NCBI RefSeq assembly: GCF_017874455.1
Contig: NZ_JAGGLN010000002.1
Coordinates: 186,001 to 250,000, forward strand
DNA: 64,000 nucleotides
Direction of reading: 5' to 3'
Origin: Methanobacterium aggregans
Lineage (GTDB): Archaea > Methanobacteriota > Methanobacteria > Methanobacteriales > Methanobacteriaceae
Under the pieces are notes generated by a model that did not search any database, was not told where the DNA came from, and saw only the letters and a list, made by a program, of their open reading frames with translations. Below, piece by piece: positions 37,303 through 46,010 of this stretch. Made by a program: the position numbers and the translations under genes. How positions within the stretch are numbered: the first letter of the stretch is position 1; the number at the start of each line of letters is the position of its first letter.

Positions 37303-38772
37303 ATGAAATGTACAGTCATAGGCGCAGGTAATGCTGGACGTCCAGTAGCACGGATACTTAACCATGCAGGTAACAGTGTAACCATCACCGATCAGAAGAA
37401 AATTGAAGAATTTCCAGATAAAGTCCAGAAAACCCTGATGAAAATGGAAGAAGAAGGAGTGGAACTTAACCTGGGTTCAGATGCACCACTTAACTTTGAA
37501 AAAGGAGAAAACGTTTATATATCCCCAACAATACCTGAAAATGCCCCAATAAGAGAATTTTTAGCTTCAGAAGATAATGAAATAGTTACAAACGAAGATG
37601 TTTCAAGGGTGATAAACGATCTGATCCCCATAGATATTGTTGGAGTTACAGGAACCCTTGGTAAGACCAGCACCACCCATACTATCTCTGAAATATTTGA
37701 AAGTGCAGGTTACAGGGTGTGGATGTGCTCATCAAGAATGGGTAACCTACTGAGTGAAGTAATAGTCGAGGGCATAATCAATGGAAAACCTCAAGAAAAT
37801 GATGTTGCAGTGCTTGAACTTCCCCATGGAACTTCAAGACTCATGTCACAGGTTCGTTTGAAGGTTGGGGTTTTAACAAATATTTACCCAGAACACCTTG
37901 ATGAATTCGATTACTCCATGGACAAATATGCAGCAAGAAAACTGTTCATATCCAGTTCAAGCGAAAAACTGGTTGCAGGATTGCAGTGCAAAGAATTTTT
38001 AAAGCCGTTACGTGATGATACCATATTTTACTGTTTGAACGATCCAAATGAAGATTCAAATGAAATGAAGAATCAAAATGGGACCTGCAGCGTTTCTGGT
38101 TATCCGTCCAATGGAAACATCACAATTTCTTATACAGATATAGATATTCAAGAAGAATCTGGAGAACTGGAAACAGATCTCAGTGGAAAATTTCTGGCAC
38201 CATTCAAGTTAATGAGTTACTACATGGAAAATGCTGTGGCAGCAGCTGCAGCTGCACTCTGCTATGGACTCCCTGAAAAAGACATATCAGATGGTTTAAG
38301 CAGTTTTCATGGAGTTCCAGGACATATGGAGTACATTGGAAACTACAAAGGTAGGGATGTTCATTTCGATGCGGCTTTTGTACCTGAAGGACTGGTCAAT
38401 ACCCTAAATATATTTTCAGACAAAAAACTGGTGATTCTAATGGACAACCCTGACAGCACCAACCCCCGTGACAAAGGTAAAATTGGGGAAGTTCTTGGAC
38501 GTTACGCAGATGTTATGATCGTAAGTGGATACAATGAAACAACTAAGAACCTCAATATGGATGCAGCGAAGGAAGTTGTTAATGGTGCTGAAGGTTCCAA
38601 ATCCCTGAAGTTTGCGGTTGAGGATATGAAAACTGCAGGAGAGCTTTCAATCAAACATTCAAAAACCGGTGATGTTATCTTACATGTTGGACCCGGTGCA
38701 ATTACTTCTTATGAAGAGGTTAAATCCAAAATGATATTGGGAATAGAAGAAGGATGTAAAAAATATGAATAA
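37303..38772 (+). CDS. Mur ligase, MurD-like
   Basis: A 489-residue Mur ligase. It starts with a MurD/MurC-type Rossmann domain ([19 protein letters not shown]), has the P-loop [17 protein letters not shown], the catalytic [12 protein letters not shown] segment, [19 protein letters not shown] and a C-terminal domain. The P-loop reads TLGKTS where bacterial enzymes have TNGKTT, and the late [11 protein letters not shown] replaces the usual DYAHNP loop, so substrate binding differs. A variable insert lies at about residues 245-280. It overlaps the third Mur ligase by 8 bases. Confidence 0.86.
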   Translation: MKCTVIGAGNAGRPVARILNHAGNSVTITDQKKIEEFPDKVQKTLMKMEEEGVELNLGSDAPLNFEKGENVYISPTIPENAPIREFLASEDNEIVTNEDVSRVINDLIPIDIVGVTGTLGKTSTTHTISEIFESAGYRVWMCSSRMGNLLSEVIVEGIINGKPQENDVAVLELPHGTSRLMSQVRLKVGVLTNIYPEHLDEFDYSMDKYAARKLFISSSSEKLVAGLQCKEFLKPLRDDTIFYCLNDPNEDSNEMKNQNGTCSVSGYPSNGNITISYTDIDIQEESGELETDLSGKFLAPFKLMSYYMENAVAAAAAALCYGLPEKDISDGLSSFHGVPGHMEYIGNYKGRDVHFDAAFVPEGLVNTLNIFSDKKLVILMDNPDSTNPRDKGKIGEVLGRYADVMIVSGYNETTKNLNMDAAKEVVNGAEGSKSLKFAVEDMKTAGELSIKHSKTGDVILHVGPGAITSYEEVKSKMILGIEEGCKKYE

Positions 38773-40375
38773 GGATAATACTTCCTCCAATCATTTCAAT
38801 GAAACAGAAAATGAGATTTACGGCGTTATAGGAATTTGTGGAATAGTTGGAAATATTGCAGCCCGTGTACTGATGGACAGAGGATGCCATGTACTGGGGA
38901 CTGACATGAAGTCAGATGATGAGTGTGAATTTAAATACGCCCTTAAAAAGTACATACAGAACCAGGACCTTGAGGTTTATTTTTCAAAACATCCTGACTC
39001 TTTCTTCAGCAGATCCAAGTACATAATACCTCCACCAAGCCTTTCAAAAGATTCAAAGGTATTCATGAAAATGGAAAAAATTGAAGCCAATATACTCGAT
39101 GTCGATACACTTCTCAATGAAATAAAACCTGATAAGCCTGTTTTATGTGTTACAGGAACCAATGGAAAAACCACAACGACCACACTGTTGAAACATATCT
39201 GCAAAACTGCAGGTTTAACCACGACAGAGCATGGTTTCAGGAATTTACAGGGAAACATTGATTACATCCCACCACTACAGGCCCGGCTCAAGGGGGATGT
39301 GGCTGTTCTTGAAACTGGAACCTTTGGAATTCCAGGAGATCTTAAACGTATGGTTGAACGCTGCCAGCCATCCTGTGGTATTGTAACCAACATCACACCG
39401 GACCATATCCATGATGACCAAGATTTTCTAAGTTACGCCAGTATCAAAGGAACTTTCATTGAATACTTTAAAAAGGGTAAGTTAATTGTTAATGCAGATG
39501 ATCCAACCCTTTGGGGACTTGTTGAATCATATAGGTCAACTTCCAACAATCAAAACGTCAGTTCAGATGTTAATGGTTGTGAATACATAAGCTTTGGAGT
39601 GGACTACGAAGCCACAAAACCAGGTAAAAAGAAATGTATCTGTGGCCGTGAAATTCAGATCAACGAAACAATATCTGGAGTGGGTTACTACAATTGCAAA
39701 TGTGGGCTTAAAAGACCTGAACCCGATTATCTTGCAGGGAATATTGGAGAAGACAGTTTCACCTTGAAAACGCCTGAAGGTGATGTGCAGTTTAAAATGA
39801 AGATAAAGGGACTTCATAACGTTTACAATGCCACAGGTTCAATTGTGGCGGCAATTGAATTTTTTAAAATAGATTTAAATACTATTAAAAAGGCTGTTGA
39901 AAGTTTTGAAGGTGTTTCTGGACGTATGGAATACATGTACACCTACAATGGTAGTGAAGTTATCGTTGACTATGGCCATAACCCTGCAGGCGTTGGAACT
40001 GTTCTGAGGGAGATGAAAAAGATCTACAAAAAACTGGCGGTAGTTGTTACAATTTCATCGGAGTCTGGAGAAAGTGGAGATCTGGAAATACTCCAAAAAG
40101 CAGTTGAAATTGGAGATTTTATTGTGCCTGCATCTTTTTACTCAAGACAGGCTGCAGAGAAACATATTTCATCACCCAAGATCATATTAACTGATGAGTC
40201 CAAAGCAGAATTTAAAGCTGGCACACTTGGAGCAACATCAAAACAAGTCCTTGAAGGATTAAAAAAAGGTTTAGAATGTGATGTAGATGCTGTTATCTGC
40301 CTTGGTGAGGCTGCATTTAAATACAAAGAGCATATTAAATCACTGCCCTGCCATTTAAAGGAGAAGAATATTTAA
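38765..40375 (+). CDS. Mur ligase with MurT-like zinc ribbon
   Basis: A 536-residue Mur ligase. N-terminal Rossmann domain ([19 protein letters not shown], from about residue 19), ATPase domain with [18 protein letters not shown], the [15 protein letters not shown] strand and [14 protein letters not shown], and a C-terminal domain with [16 protein letters not shown]. Within the ATPase domain a small zinc ribbon is inserted: Cys291, Cys293, Cys311 and Cys313 (CICG ... [12 protein letters not shown]). A ribbon at this place followed by KRPxPD is typical of MurT. It shares an 8-base overlap with the MurD-like gene, so the two are translated together. Confidence 0.87.
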   Translation: MNKDNTSSNHFNETENEIYGVIGICGIVGNIAARVLMDRGCHVLGTDMKSDDECEFKYALKKYIQNQDLEVYFSKHPDSFFSRSKYIIPPPSLSKDSKVFMKMEKIEANILDVDTLLNEIKPDKPVLCVTGTNGKTTTTTLLKHICKTAGLTTTEHGFRNLQGNIDYIPPLQARLKGDVAVLETGTFGIPGDLKRMVERCQPSCGIVTNITPDHIHDDQDFLSYASIKGTFIEYFKKGKLIVNADDPTLWGLVESYRSTSNNQNVSSDVNGCEYISFGVDYEATKPGKKKCICGREIQINETISGVGYYNCKCGLKRPEPDYLAGNIGEDSFTLKTPEGDVQFKMKIKGLHNVYNATGSIVAAIEFFKIDLNTIKKAVESFEGVSGRMEYMYTYNGSEVIVDYGHNPAGVGTVLREMKKIYKKLAVVVTISSESGESGDLEILQKAVEIGDFIVPASFYSRQAAEKHISSPKIILTDESKAEFKAGTLGATSKQVLEGLKKGLECDVDAVICLGEAAFKYKEHIKSLPCHLKEKNI

Positions 40376-40545
40376 GTAAAAATCTTAGGATCATTATAAA
40401 TGATTCAAAATTCTTATAGTTTGAACTGATTGAAATACTTGAATATTACTGAAATACTTGATATTGAAATCAATTTCATAAGATATTATTATGAATCTAA
40501 TAATTATGAATTTAATGAATTATTGCAAAGGTATGTGGTGAGATC

Positions 40546-40983
40546 ATGTTCATAAAAATCAGGAGAGATACTCTAATCATTTTAATACTTGCATTCATGC
40601 TAATTGTATCTGGTCAGTTGATGACTTACATGGCATATGCATCATCAAATGGAACAGAAGAAGGAGTTCCAATATCTGGTGTTATAATAAAAGGCAATGA
40701 CATCATACCCACAGACACCATAAGAAGTAACATAGCAAATGCAGGTTTTAGATCAGGTAGTTACATCAAAGGAGATACTTTAGTCACCAGCAAACGACAG
40801 TTACCATTAAATGAAGCCATTCAAAATGCTGAAACAGCAGCTATGAACTCTAGGATTCCAGGAACAACTGTGAAACCAATTGTGGCTGCAGATGTTCAGG
40901 TTGATAAATCCACGGGAATCGTTACTGTTACAGTAATAGAAGACTTCTCAAGTGTCAAAATTTCAGGAGCGAACAGCACATGA
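40546..40983 (+). CDS. Exported protein with a POTRA-like domain
   Basis: A 145-residue protein with a signal peptide or N-terminal anchor (IILILAFMLIVSGQLMTYMAYA, residues 10-32; split reading) and an extracellular rest. Residues about 42-138 read like one POTRA module: strand ISGVIIKGNDIIPTDTI, helix RSNIANAGFRSG, helix LNEAIQNAETAAM, and the paired strands AADVQVDKSTGIVTVTVIED. I know of no assigned function. GGTGAGATC precedes the ATG. Its stop overlaps the start of the next gene (ATGA), and it follows the last Mur ligase by 170 bases, suggesting a cell-wall role. Confidence 0.7.
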   Translation: MFIKIRRDTLIILILAFMLIVSGQLMTYMAYASSNGTEEGVPISGVIIKGNDIIPTDTIRSNIANAGFRSGSYIKGDTLVTSKRQLPLNEAIQNAETAAMNSRIPGTTVKPIVAADVQVDKSTGIVTVTVIEDFSSVKISGANST

Positions 40984-42254
40984 AGAGCAATATGAACAGG
41001 TTAATCAAGGTTTTCATATTCCTGGTAACCATATCACTGGTTATTGGTACAGCAACAGCAACATGCAACGTCGTAGTAATAACGGACCCAACTGGAACTG
41101 ATCCAAACGGTGCTGCAGCAGGCAGTATGTCCTGGGCAGCCAACATGTTCCAGTCAACCTTCATACTCTCCAAGGAGAAACATTTCGGTGTTCTCTCCGG
41201 TGGTGAAGGTCAGTCCACCCCAAGGCTTCAAGCAATAGTTGGGACTCTTACCAAACTTGAAAACGGTGCAAGTCCCTCAGAAGCAGCTTCAACAGCGAGC
41301 AGTTATTCCGGAATCAGGGTTATGGTTGGTACTGCAACCCAGGGTGCTGCAGTTGGTGGGGACTTTAACGTATACCTTGTTACAGTTTCGAACAACGGTA
41401 CAATAACCGTGACCCCCTATGCTAATGGTGGTCTTGCAGTACTACCTGCAGGAACCAAAGGAGCTATTATTCACTTGAGAAACAGCGAAGGAAACCCTCA
41501 AGCCGGAACTGCAGACACTGTACGTCGAGAAACAGCTGTGAATATTGGTAAAATGATAAGGGACGGCTACAATGCAACTTACATAGTTGGAAAAGCCATG
41601 GAAGAAGTGGCAATAGACTCCGGTGAAAAGCATGGTGGAGGTGGAATCAACCTGGTTTCAGGAGTAACAACTGGAGATATGTTCACACCTGAAAATTTGA
41701 ATGAAACTGGTTACTCAATGGATGCAGCATTCTACAAGGTATGCCCAACCGATGGATGGAGAGTCAGTTACCCTGAAGCAGACAACTACCAAACCTGTCC
41801 AAACGATGGAACCACCCTGAAAACTGTTTACGCCTACGATGCCCTTATAGATGCAATAACAGTCTCAAATAATAGTTTATCAGTATCTACCTATGGAACC
41901 GATGCTGCAGGTATTTCAGAAACAACAGAGGAAATAGTGACTGCATCTGTTAAAAAGCATGGATACAGTGCTGATGAAATTTCAAAGGACATTAACTCTG
42001 CAATAGATAATGGCCTGCTTGTTGGGGTTAATTATGTGGAACCTAAAGATATAAACGTGAAAGCAAGTTCAAAAGCTGTGGGAGTTTATTATAAACAGCT
42101 CGCAGATCATAGAACATCACCCACATGGAATTTACCAGTTAGTTCCTCTTTCCTTAACATAGTGGGAAATATACAAACAGCAATTGGGTTGATACTAGTT
42201 TTACTAGTTCTATTCAGGAGTACACTCATAAAGTCCTTCTTGAAAAAGAGATAA
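40980..42254 (+). CDS. Exported, C-terminally anchored protein of unknown function
   Basis: A 424-residue protein: signal peptide (about 1-28, IKVFIFLVTISLVIGTATAT), a large extracellular part, and a C-terminal membrane span (TAIGLILVLLVLFRSTLI) with a basic tail inside. The Gly/Thr/Ser-rich region at 40-210 includes GGEGQSTPRLQAIVGTL and a conserved-looking KHGGGGINLVSG; CPTDGW and CPNDGT lie about 22 residues apart and may form a disulfide or a metal site. It overlaps the POTRA-like gene by 4 bases and so should be made together with it. Likely a pseudomurein-linked envelope protein; not recognised. Confidence 0.7.
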   Translation: MKSNMNRLIKVFIFLVTISLVIGTATATCNVVVITDPTGTDPNGAAAGSMSWAANMFQSTFILSKEKHFGVLSGGEGQSTPRLQAIVGTLTKLENGASPSEAASTASSYSGIRVMVGTATQGAAVGGDFNVYLVTVSNNGTITVTPYANGGLAVLPAGTKGAIIHLRNSEGNPQAGTADTVRRETAVNIGKMIRDGYNATYIVGKAMEEVAIDSGEKHGGGGINLVSGVTTGDMFTPENLNETGYSMDAAFYKVCPTDGWRVSYPEADNYQTCPNDGTTLKTVYAYDALIDAITVSNNSLSVSTYGTDAAGISETTEEIVTASVKKHGYSADEISKDINSAIDNGLLVGVNYVEPKDINVKASSKAVGVYYKQLADHRTSPTWNLPVSSSFLNIVGNIQTAIGLILVLLVLFRSTLIKSFLKKR

Positions 42255-42305
42255 AACAGTGCATCCAACTGAATATAAGTTTGGAAAAACCATGCCAAAA
42301 TAATT

Positions 42306-42330
42306 TAAAATTTTTTTTATTAAATCTTTT
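42306..42330 (+). terminator. U-tract terminator after the envelope genes
   Basis: AAAATTTTTTTTATTAAATCTTTT follows the stop by about 50 bases and is the likely end of the cluster transcript. Confidence 0.45.
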
Positions 42331-42455
42331 AAAATTATTTTATTTTTAAAAAGGTTGTTACAGTTTCAGTGCAATGAAACAGTCTTTCAACGGATGATTA
42401 ATAAATTAGTGTGAATGAATATTATAATATCAGATTACTTAAAGAAGGTGACAAT

Positions 42456-42854
42456 ATGGCGTTAATTTTAATACGTGCAGATAATAAAGAAAAACTTTTA
42501 AACGGCATTGCAGACGTTGAAAGACATGCTAAATTAAAAATACTTGGAATTCCAAAGATAATACCATCAGAATCTGCTGATAAAATTGTTCAGGGAATAA
42601 TAAAACAGAAACTTCGATCAAAATCAAAAAAAGCAGTTATTGTTAGGGTTGAGGAAGACACAACCAAGAGCATAGTTCATATAAGAAAAATACACCCTCC
42701 AGCACATTTGATGGTTATAAGTGAGGAGTATGGTGAATTTAAAGATCTTGAAGCTAATTTTAAGGAACTTAAACCATTCAGAGGTTATTATTCCCCTAAA
42801 AACCCTAATTCTCCAAAACCTAGAAGTACCAATTCTAAAAAAAAACAGAAATAA
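42456..42854 (+). CDS. DUF356 family protein
   Basis: A 132-residue protein of the archaeal DUF356 family. It begins MALILIRADNKEKLLNGIAD, has the HAKLKILGIPKIIPSESADK segment and KSIVHIRKIHPPAHLMVIS, and ends in a basic, proline-rich tail (SPKPRSTNSKKKQK) suggestive of nucleic-acid contact. The ATG at 42456 is selected because GAAGGTGA lies 5 bases before it; an upstream GTG at 42411 adds 15 residues with no support. Function unknown. It is convergent with aMBF1. Confidence 0.83.
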   Translation: MALILIRADNKEKLLNGIADVERHAKLKILGIPKIIPSESADKIVQGIIKQKLRSKSKKAVIVRVEEDTTKSIVHIRKIHPPAHLMVISEEYGEFKDLEANFKELKPFRGYYSPKNPNSPKPRSTNSKKKQK

Positions 42855-42989
42855 AATTTGGAATATACTTGGATATTGCTGAGTTGGATATTGCTGAGTG
42901 ATTCCCAAATGGGATCATATGAAAATCAGCACCTCAATATTCATTTTAACCAATAATTCATTTAAAAAAAAAAAGTAAAATTAATTGTA

Positions 42990-43466
42990 TTAACGTTTTT
43001 TTATCCTTGCTATATCTCCAATTGTGGCTCCACGAGCATTTAGATGCCCAATATCCTCAGGAGTAGCACCATCATTCTTCTCAAGAAGTGTGATACCAAG
43101 GATCCTCTCAAGCTTCCGTGCAAGTTTTATATCAGGAATCATTTTACCAGATTCTATCCTGTTAATAACAGAAGCCTTTTCATAAATCTTCTCGGCCAAC
43201 TCTTCACGTGACCATTTCTTCTTCTCCCTAGCCTGCCTTACAAGAACATTACATTCTTCAACCACTTCATATGTAGGCTCTGCAGGTCTTGGTCGTCTTC
43301 TTGGGGCTCCAGTTTTTCTTGGTGCACCTGGCCTCCTTGGTTTTTGAGGTTCCCTCTGAATTTTACCAAATTTAGAGCATTCTTTACATGTTAACATTAC
43401 TGATCCATCGATCTTAGTTTTCAATGGAGTTCCTACTACTTTCTTTCCACATATCTCGCATCTCAT
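42990..43466 (-). CDS. Multiprotein bridging factor aMBF1
   Basis: A 158-residue archaeal MBF1: an N-terminal zinc ribbon (MRCEICGKKVVG ... LTCKECSK), a basic Pro/Arg-rich linker (about 45-65) and a Cro-type helix-turn-helix domain (KWSREELAEKIYEKASVINRIES, about 80-140, residues quoted in shortened form: KWSREELAEKIYEK). In eukaryotes MBF1 joins activators to TBP; archaeal members are linked to translation and ribosomes. It is divergent from PAN, with a 145-base shared promoter spacer that contains TATA-like TATTTAAATATAG on the minus strand. Confidence 0.92.
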   Translation of the reverse strand: MRCEICGKKVVGTPLKTKIDGSVMLTCKECSKFGKIQREPQKPRRPGAPRKTGAPRRRPRPAEPTYEVVEECNVLVRQAREKKKWSREELAEKIYEKASVINRIESGKMIPDIKLARKLERILGITLLEKNDGATPEDIGHLNARGATIGDIARIKKR

Positions 43467-43611
43467 GACGATCCCTTTGAACTTATACTCACTATATAAT
43501 CTGTACCTCTATATTTAAATATTATTAAAAACTAAAAAATCTACATATAAACTTAATATATTATGAATGAACATATCTTTATCTTATAAAAATTAGGAGT
43601 GAGTTAGGACC

Positions 43612-44844
43612 ATGGAAAACATGTCCCCAAACATATTAAAAAAGATAGAAGACCTTAAAACTGAGATAAAAATTCTCAAAGAGGAGAATACTAAAACCAA
43701 ACGTAATCTAACGTGGAAGGTGAGGAAACTCGAGAAAGATAAGGTCCTTATCGAAAATGAGAAGATGAGGCTGGACCGAGAAGTTAAATCTCTAAGGGGG
43801 GAGATTGAAAGGTTCAGATCACCTCCACTTGTAATTGCAACAGTAACCGAAGTTCTGGATGACGGTAGGGTAGTTGTAAAAAGCAGTACAGGTCCTAACT
43901 TTGTTATTGGATATTCACGCTTCCTAAATAAAAAGGATCTCGAACCTGGAGTTCGAGTTGCACTGAATCAGCAGACATTCAGCATAGTACATGTCCTACC
44001 ATCTGAGAAGGACCCAATAGTAAGTGGTATGGAAGTGGATGAAAAACCACAGGCAAGCTACGATCAGATAGGCGGACTTGAGGAGCAGGTAGTTGAGATC
44101 AAAGAAACAGTTGAACTGCCCCTTAAAAAACCAGAACTATTCACAAACATTGGAATTGAACCACCAAAAGGTGTTCTTCTCTACGGCCCACCAGGAACAG
44201 GTAAAACCCTCCTTGCAAAGGCAGTTGCACATGAAACCAATGCAACCTTCATAAAGATAGTTGCATCTGAATTCGTCAGGAAGTACATAGGTGAAGGTGC
44301 AAGACTTGTCAGGGGCGTTTTTGAACTTGCAAAGGAAAAATCACCCAGCATAATATTCATAGATGAAATTGATGCAATTGCTGCTAAAAGGCTTAAAAGT
44401 TCAACAAGCGGTGATAGAGAGGTTCAAAGGACACTCATGCAGCTTCTTGCAGAGATGGATGGTTTTGAAGCCAGGGGAGATGTTGGAATCATTGCAGCAA
44501 CCAACAGACCCGACATACTGGACCCTGCACTTCTGCGTCCTGGAAGGTTCGACAGGTTCATAGAGGTGCCAGTTCCAAACGAAGATGGCAGGATGGAAGT
44601 GCTCAAAATTCACACATCTCACATGTCCCTGGATGAAGAAGTGGACATCCAGCTCATTGCATCCCTTACAGAGGGAGCTTCAGGTGCTGACCTGAAGGCA
44701 ATATGTACAGAAGCAGGTATGTTTGCAATAAGGGAAGAAAGGTCCACTGTAACTGTTGCAGACTTCATGGATGCCGTTGAGAAAATAATTGGAATGGAAC
44801 GGGAAGAAGAGATGAGAAGAGAAGCTGGAGTTATGTTCGGCTGA
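43612..44844 (+). CDS. pan: Proteasome-activating nucleotidase
   Basis: A 410-residue AAA+ ATPase that unfolds proteins and feeds them to the 20S proteasome. Residues about 8-70 are a coiled coil for substrate entry, followed by the OB domain ([20 protein letters not shown]), then the AAA domain with [26 protein letters not shown], and [20 protein letters not shown]. The C-terminus is ...AGVMFG, so the last three residues are Met-Phe-Gly: a hydrophobic-aromatic-X tail with Phe in place of the Tyr of the usual HbYX gate-opening motif. The alpha subunit gene is at 5375. Confidence 0.96.
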   Translation: MENMSPNILKKIEDLKTEIKILKEENTKTKRNLTWKVRKLEKDKVLIENEKMRLDREVKSLRGEIERFRSPPLVIATVTEVLDDGRVVVKSSTGPNFVIGYSRFLNKKDLEPGVRVALNQQTFSIVHVLPSEKDPIVSGMEVDEKPQASYDQIGGLEEQVVEIKETVELPLKKPELFTNIGIEPPKGVLLYGPPGTGKTLLAKAVAHETNATFIKIVASEFVRKYIGEGARLVRGVFELAKEKSPSIIFIDEIDAIAAKRLKSSTSGDREVQRTLMQLLAEMDGFEARGDVGIIAATNRPDILDPALLRPGRFDRFIEVPVPNEDGRMEVLKIHTSHMSLDEEVDIQLIASLTEGASGADLKAICTEAGMFAIREERSTVTVADFMDAVEKIIGMEREEEMRREAGVMFG

Positions 44845-44854
44845 TACTTCCAAA

Positions 44855-44868
44855 TTTTTTTATTTTTT
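44855..44868 (+). terminator. U-tract terminator after pan
   Basis: TTTTTTTATTTTTT starts about 11 bases after the stop codon of pan. The 332-base gap that follows, between convergent pan and cbiJ, holds no gene. Confidence 0.55.
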
Positions 44869-45176
44869 CATAGAAATTAATCTAAAATTAAAGTTTAAAG
44901 CCAATGATGAACCCTATGAGCTCTGATACGTGATGACTGATGGGCGATCTGAGGCTACTTAACATTTTACTTAATAATTCAAATTATATTTTATTATTTC
45001 TAATTTTTTTTCTACTCTTTTAATCTTCTAGTTCTTTTAAAGATCTTTAATTTTTAAAAAAAGTTATTTCAAAAAAAGATAGGTTGAATCAGATTAAAAA
45101 TTGAATAAAAAAAAATATTTCAATTTATAATGTACTTTCAATCATAAAATTAATTAAAAAAAAAATTAAATCTGTT

Positions 45177-46010
45177 TCAATCCGAGTCCCTATGAAATTC
45201 CATTAAAAGTTGATTTACATCTCCAAAAACCTTTTCATTTTTAAGTTCTGGAACTTCAGGACGCGTAACAACAACCACAGGGATTCCAAGTTCAAGTGCA
45301 GCATCTATCTTTGAGGGAGTACCTCCTGTTTCACCACTCTCCTTCGTGAGCACAACAGATGCATGGTACTCTTCCATCAGAACCTTGTTGAAGTCCTTTG
45401 AAAAGGTTCCCTGCATCGCTATTATGTTTTCACCTGTCATTTCCAGTTCAAAACATTTATTCAATGAATATATTGATGGTACAACTCTTGCAACAATATT
45501 TTCTGGAGATATTAATTTAGTTAAATGGTGAATGGTTGAAACACCTGCAAGGTGCATTATTTTAGGATTTAAATTGTTTTTATCTTTTAAATCCTTTTCT
45601 GCACCTTTTTCTAAAGTTTTTTCTGCAATCTCCTTCACCTTTGAAGCTGCTTCTTCAAATGATCTGACTTCATATATCAGATCATCTTCTGGAAGTGGTA
45701 TTTGGGGTCTTTCAAATCTTATATATTTTATTCCTGCTATTTTTGATGCCTCAATTGCATTTTTGGTTGCTTCAGCTGCAAATGGATGGGTTGCATCCAC
45801 AAGAACTTCTATATTTTTTTGGGATATGATCTGAACCATTTCGTCCACACCCAATCCCCTTGATATAACATGAGAAGCCCCTGCGGATCTTGCAAGTTCA
45901 CCGCCGTACCTTGTGGTTGTGGTGGCAAGTACTTCATTATCTTCAGAGGCTGTTAGTCCTTCAATTATTCTGACTGCATCACGTGTACCAGCCATCACCA
46001 TTATCCTCAT
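45177..46010 (-). CDS. cbiJ: Precorrin-6x/cobalt-precorrin-6A reductase
   Basis: A 277-residue CbiJ/CobK reductase of corrin-ring synthesis. The start MRIMVMAGTRDAVRIIEGL, the LATTTTRYGGELARSAG segment, VDATHPFAAEATKNAIEA (the family signature) and YIRFERPQIPL are visible, followed by VVLTKESGETGGTPSKIDAA near the end. It reduces cobalt-precorrin-6A with NAD(P)H. Residues about 130-150 carry a short Lys/Glu/Asn-rich insert. Its ATG overlaps the stop codon of the P-type ATPase (ATGA), so the genes are co-translated, an odd pairing of corrin synthesis and ion transport. Confidence 0.92.
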   Translation of the reverse strand: MRIMVMAGTRDAVRIIEGLTASEDNEVLATTTTRYGGELARSAGASHVISRGLGVDEMVQIISQKNIEVLVDATHPFAAEATKNAIEASKIAGIKYIRFERPQIPLPEDDLIYEVRSFEEAASKVKEIAEKTLEKGAEKDLKDKNNLNPKIMHLAGVSTIHHLTKLISPENIVARVVPSIYSLNKCFELEMTGENIIAMQGTFSKDFNKVLMEEYHASVVLTKESGETGGTPSKIDAALELGIPVVVVTRPEVPELKNEKVFGDVNQLLMEFHRDSD

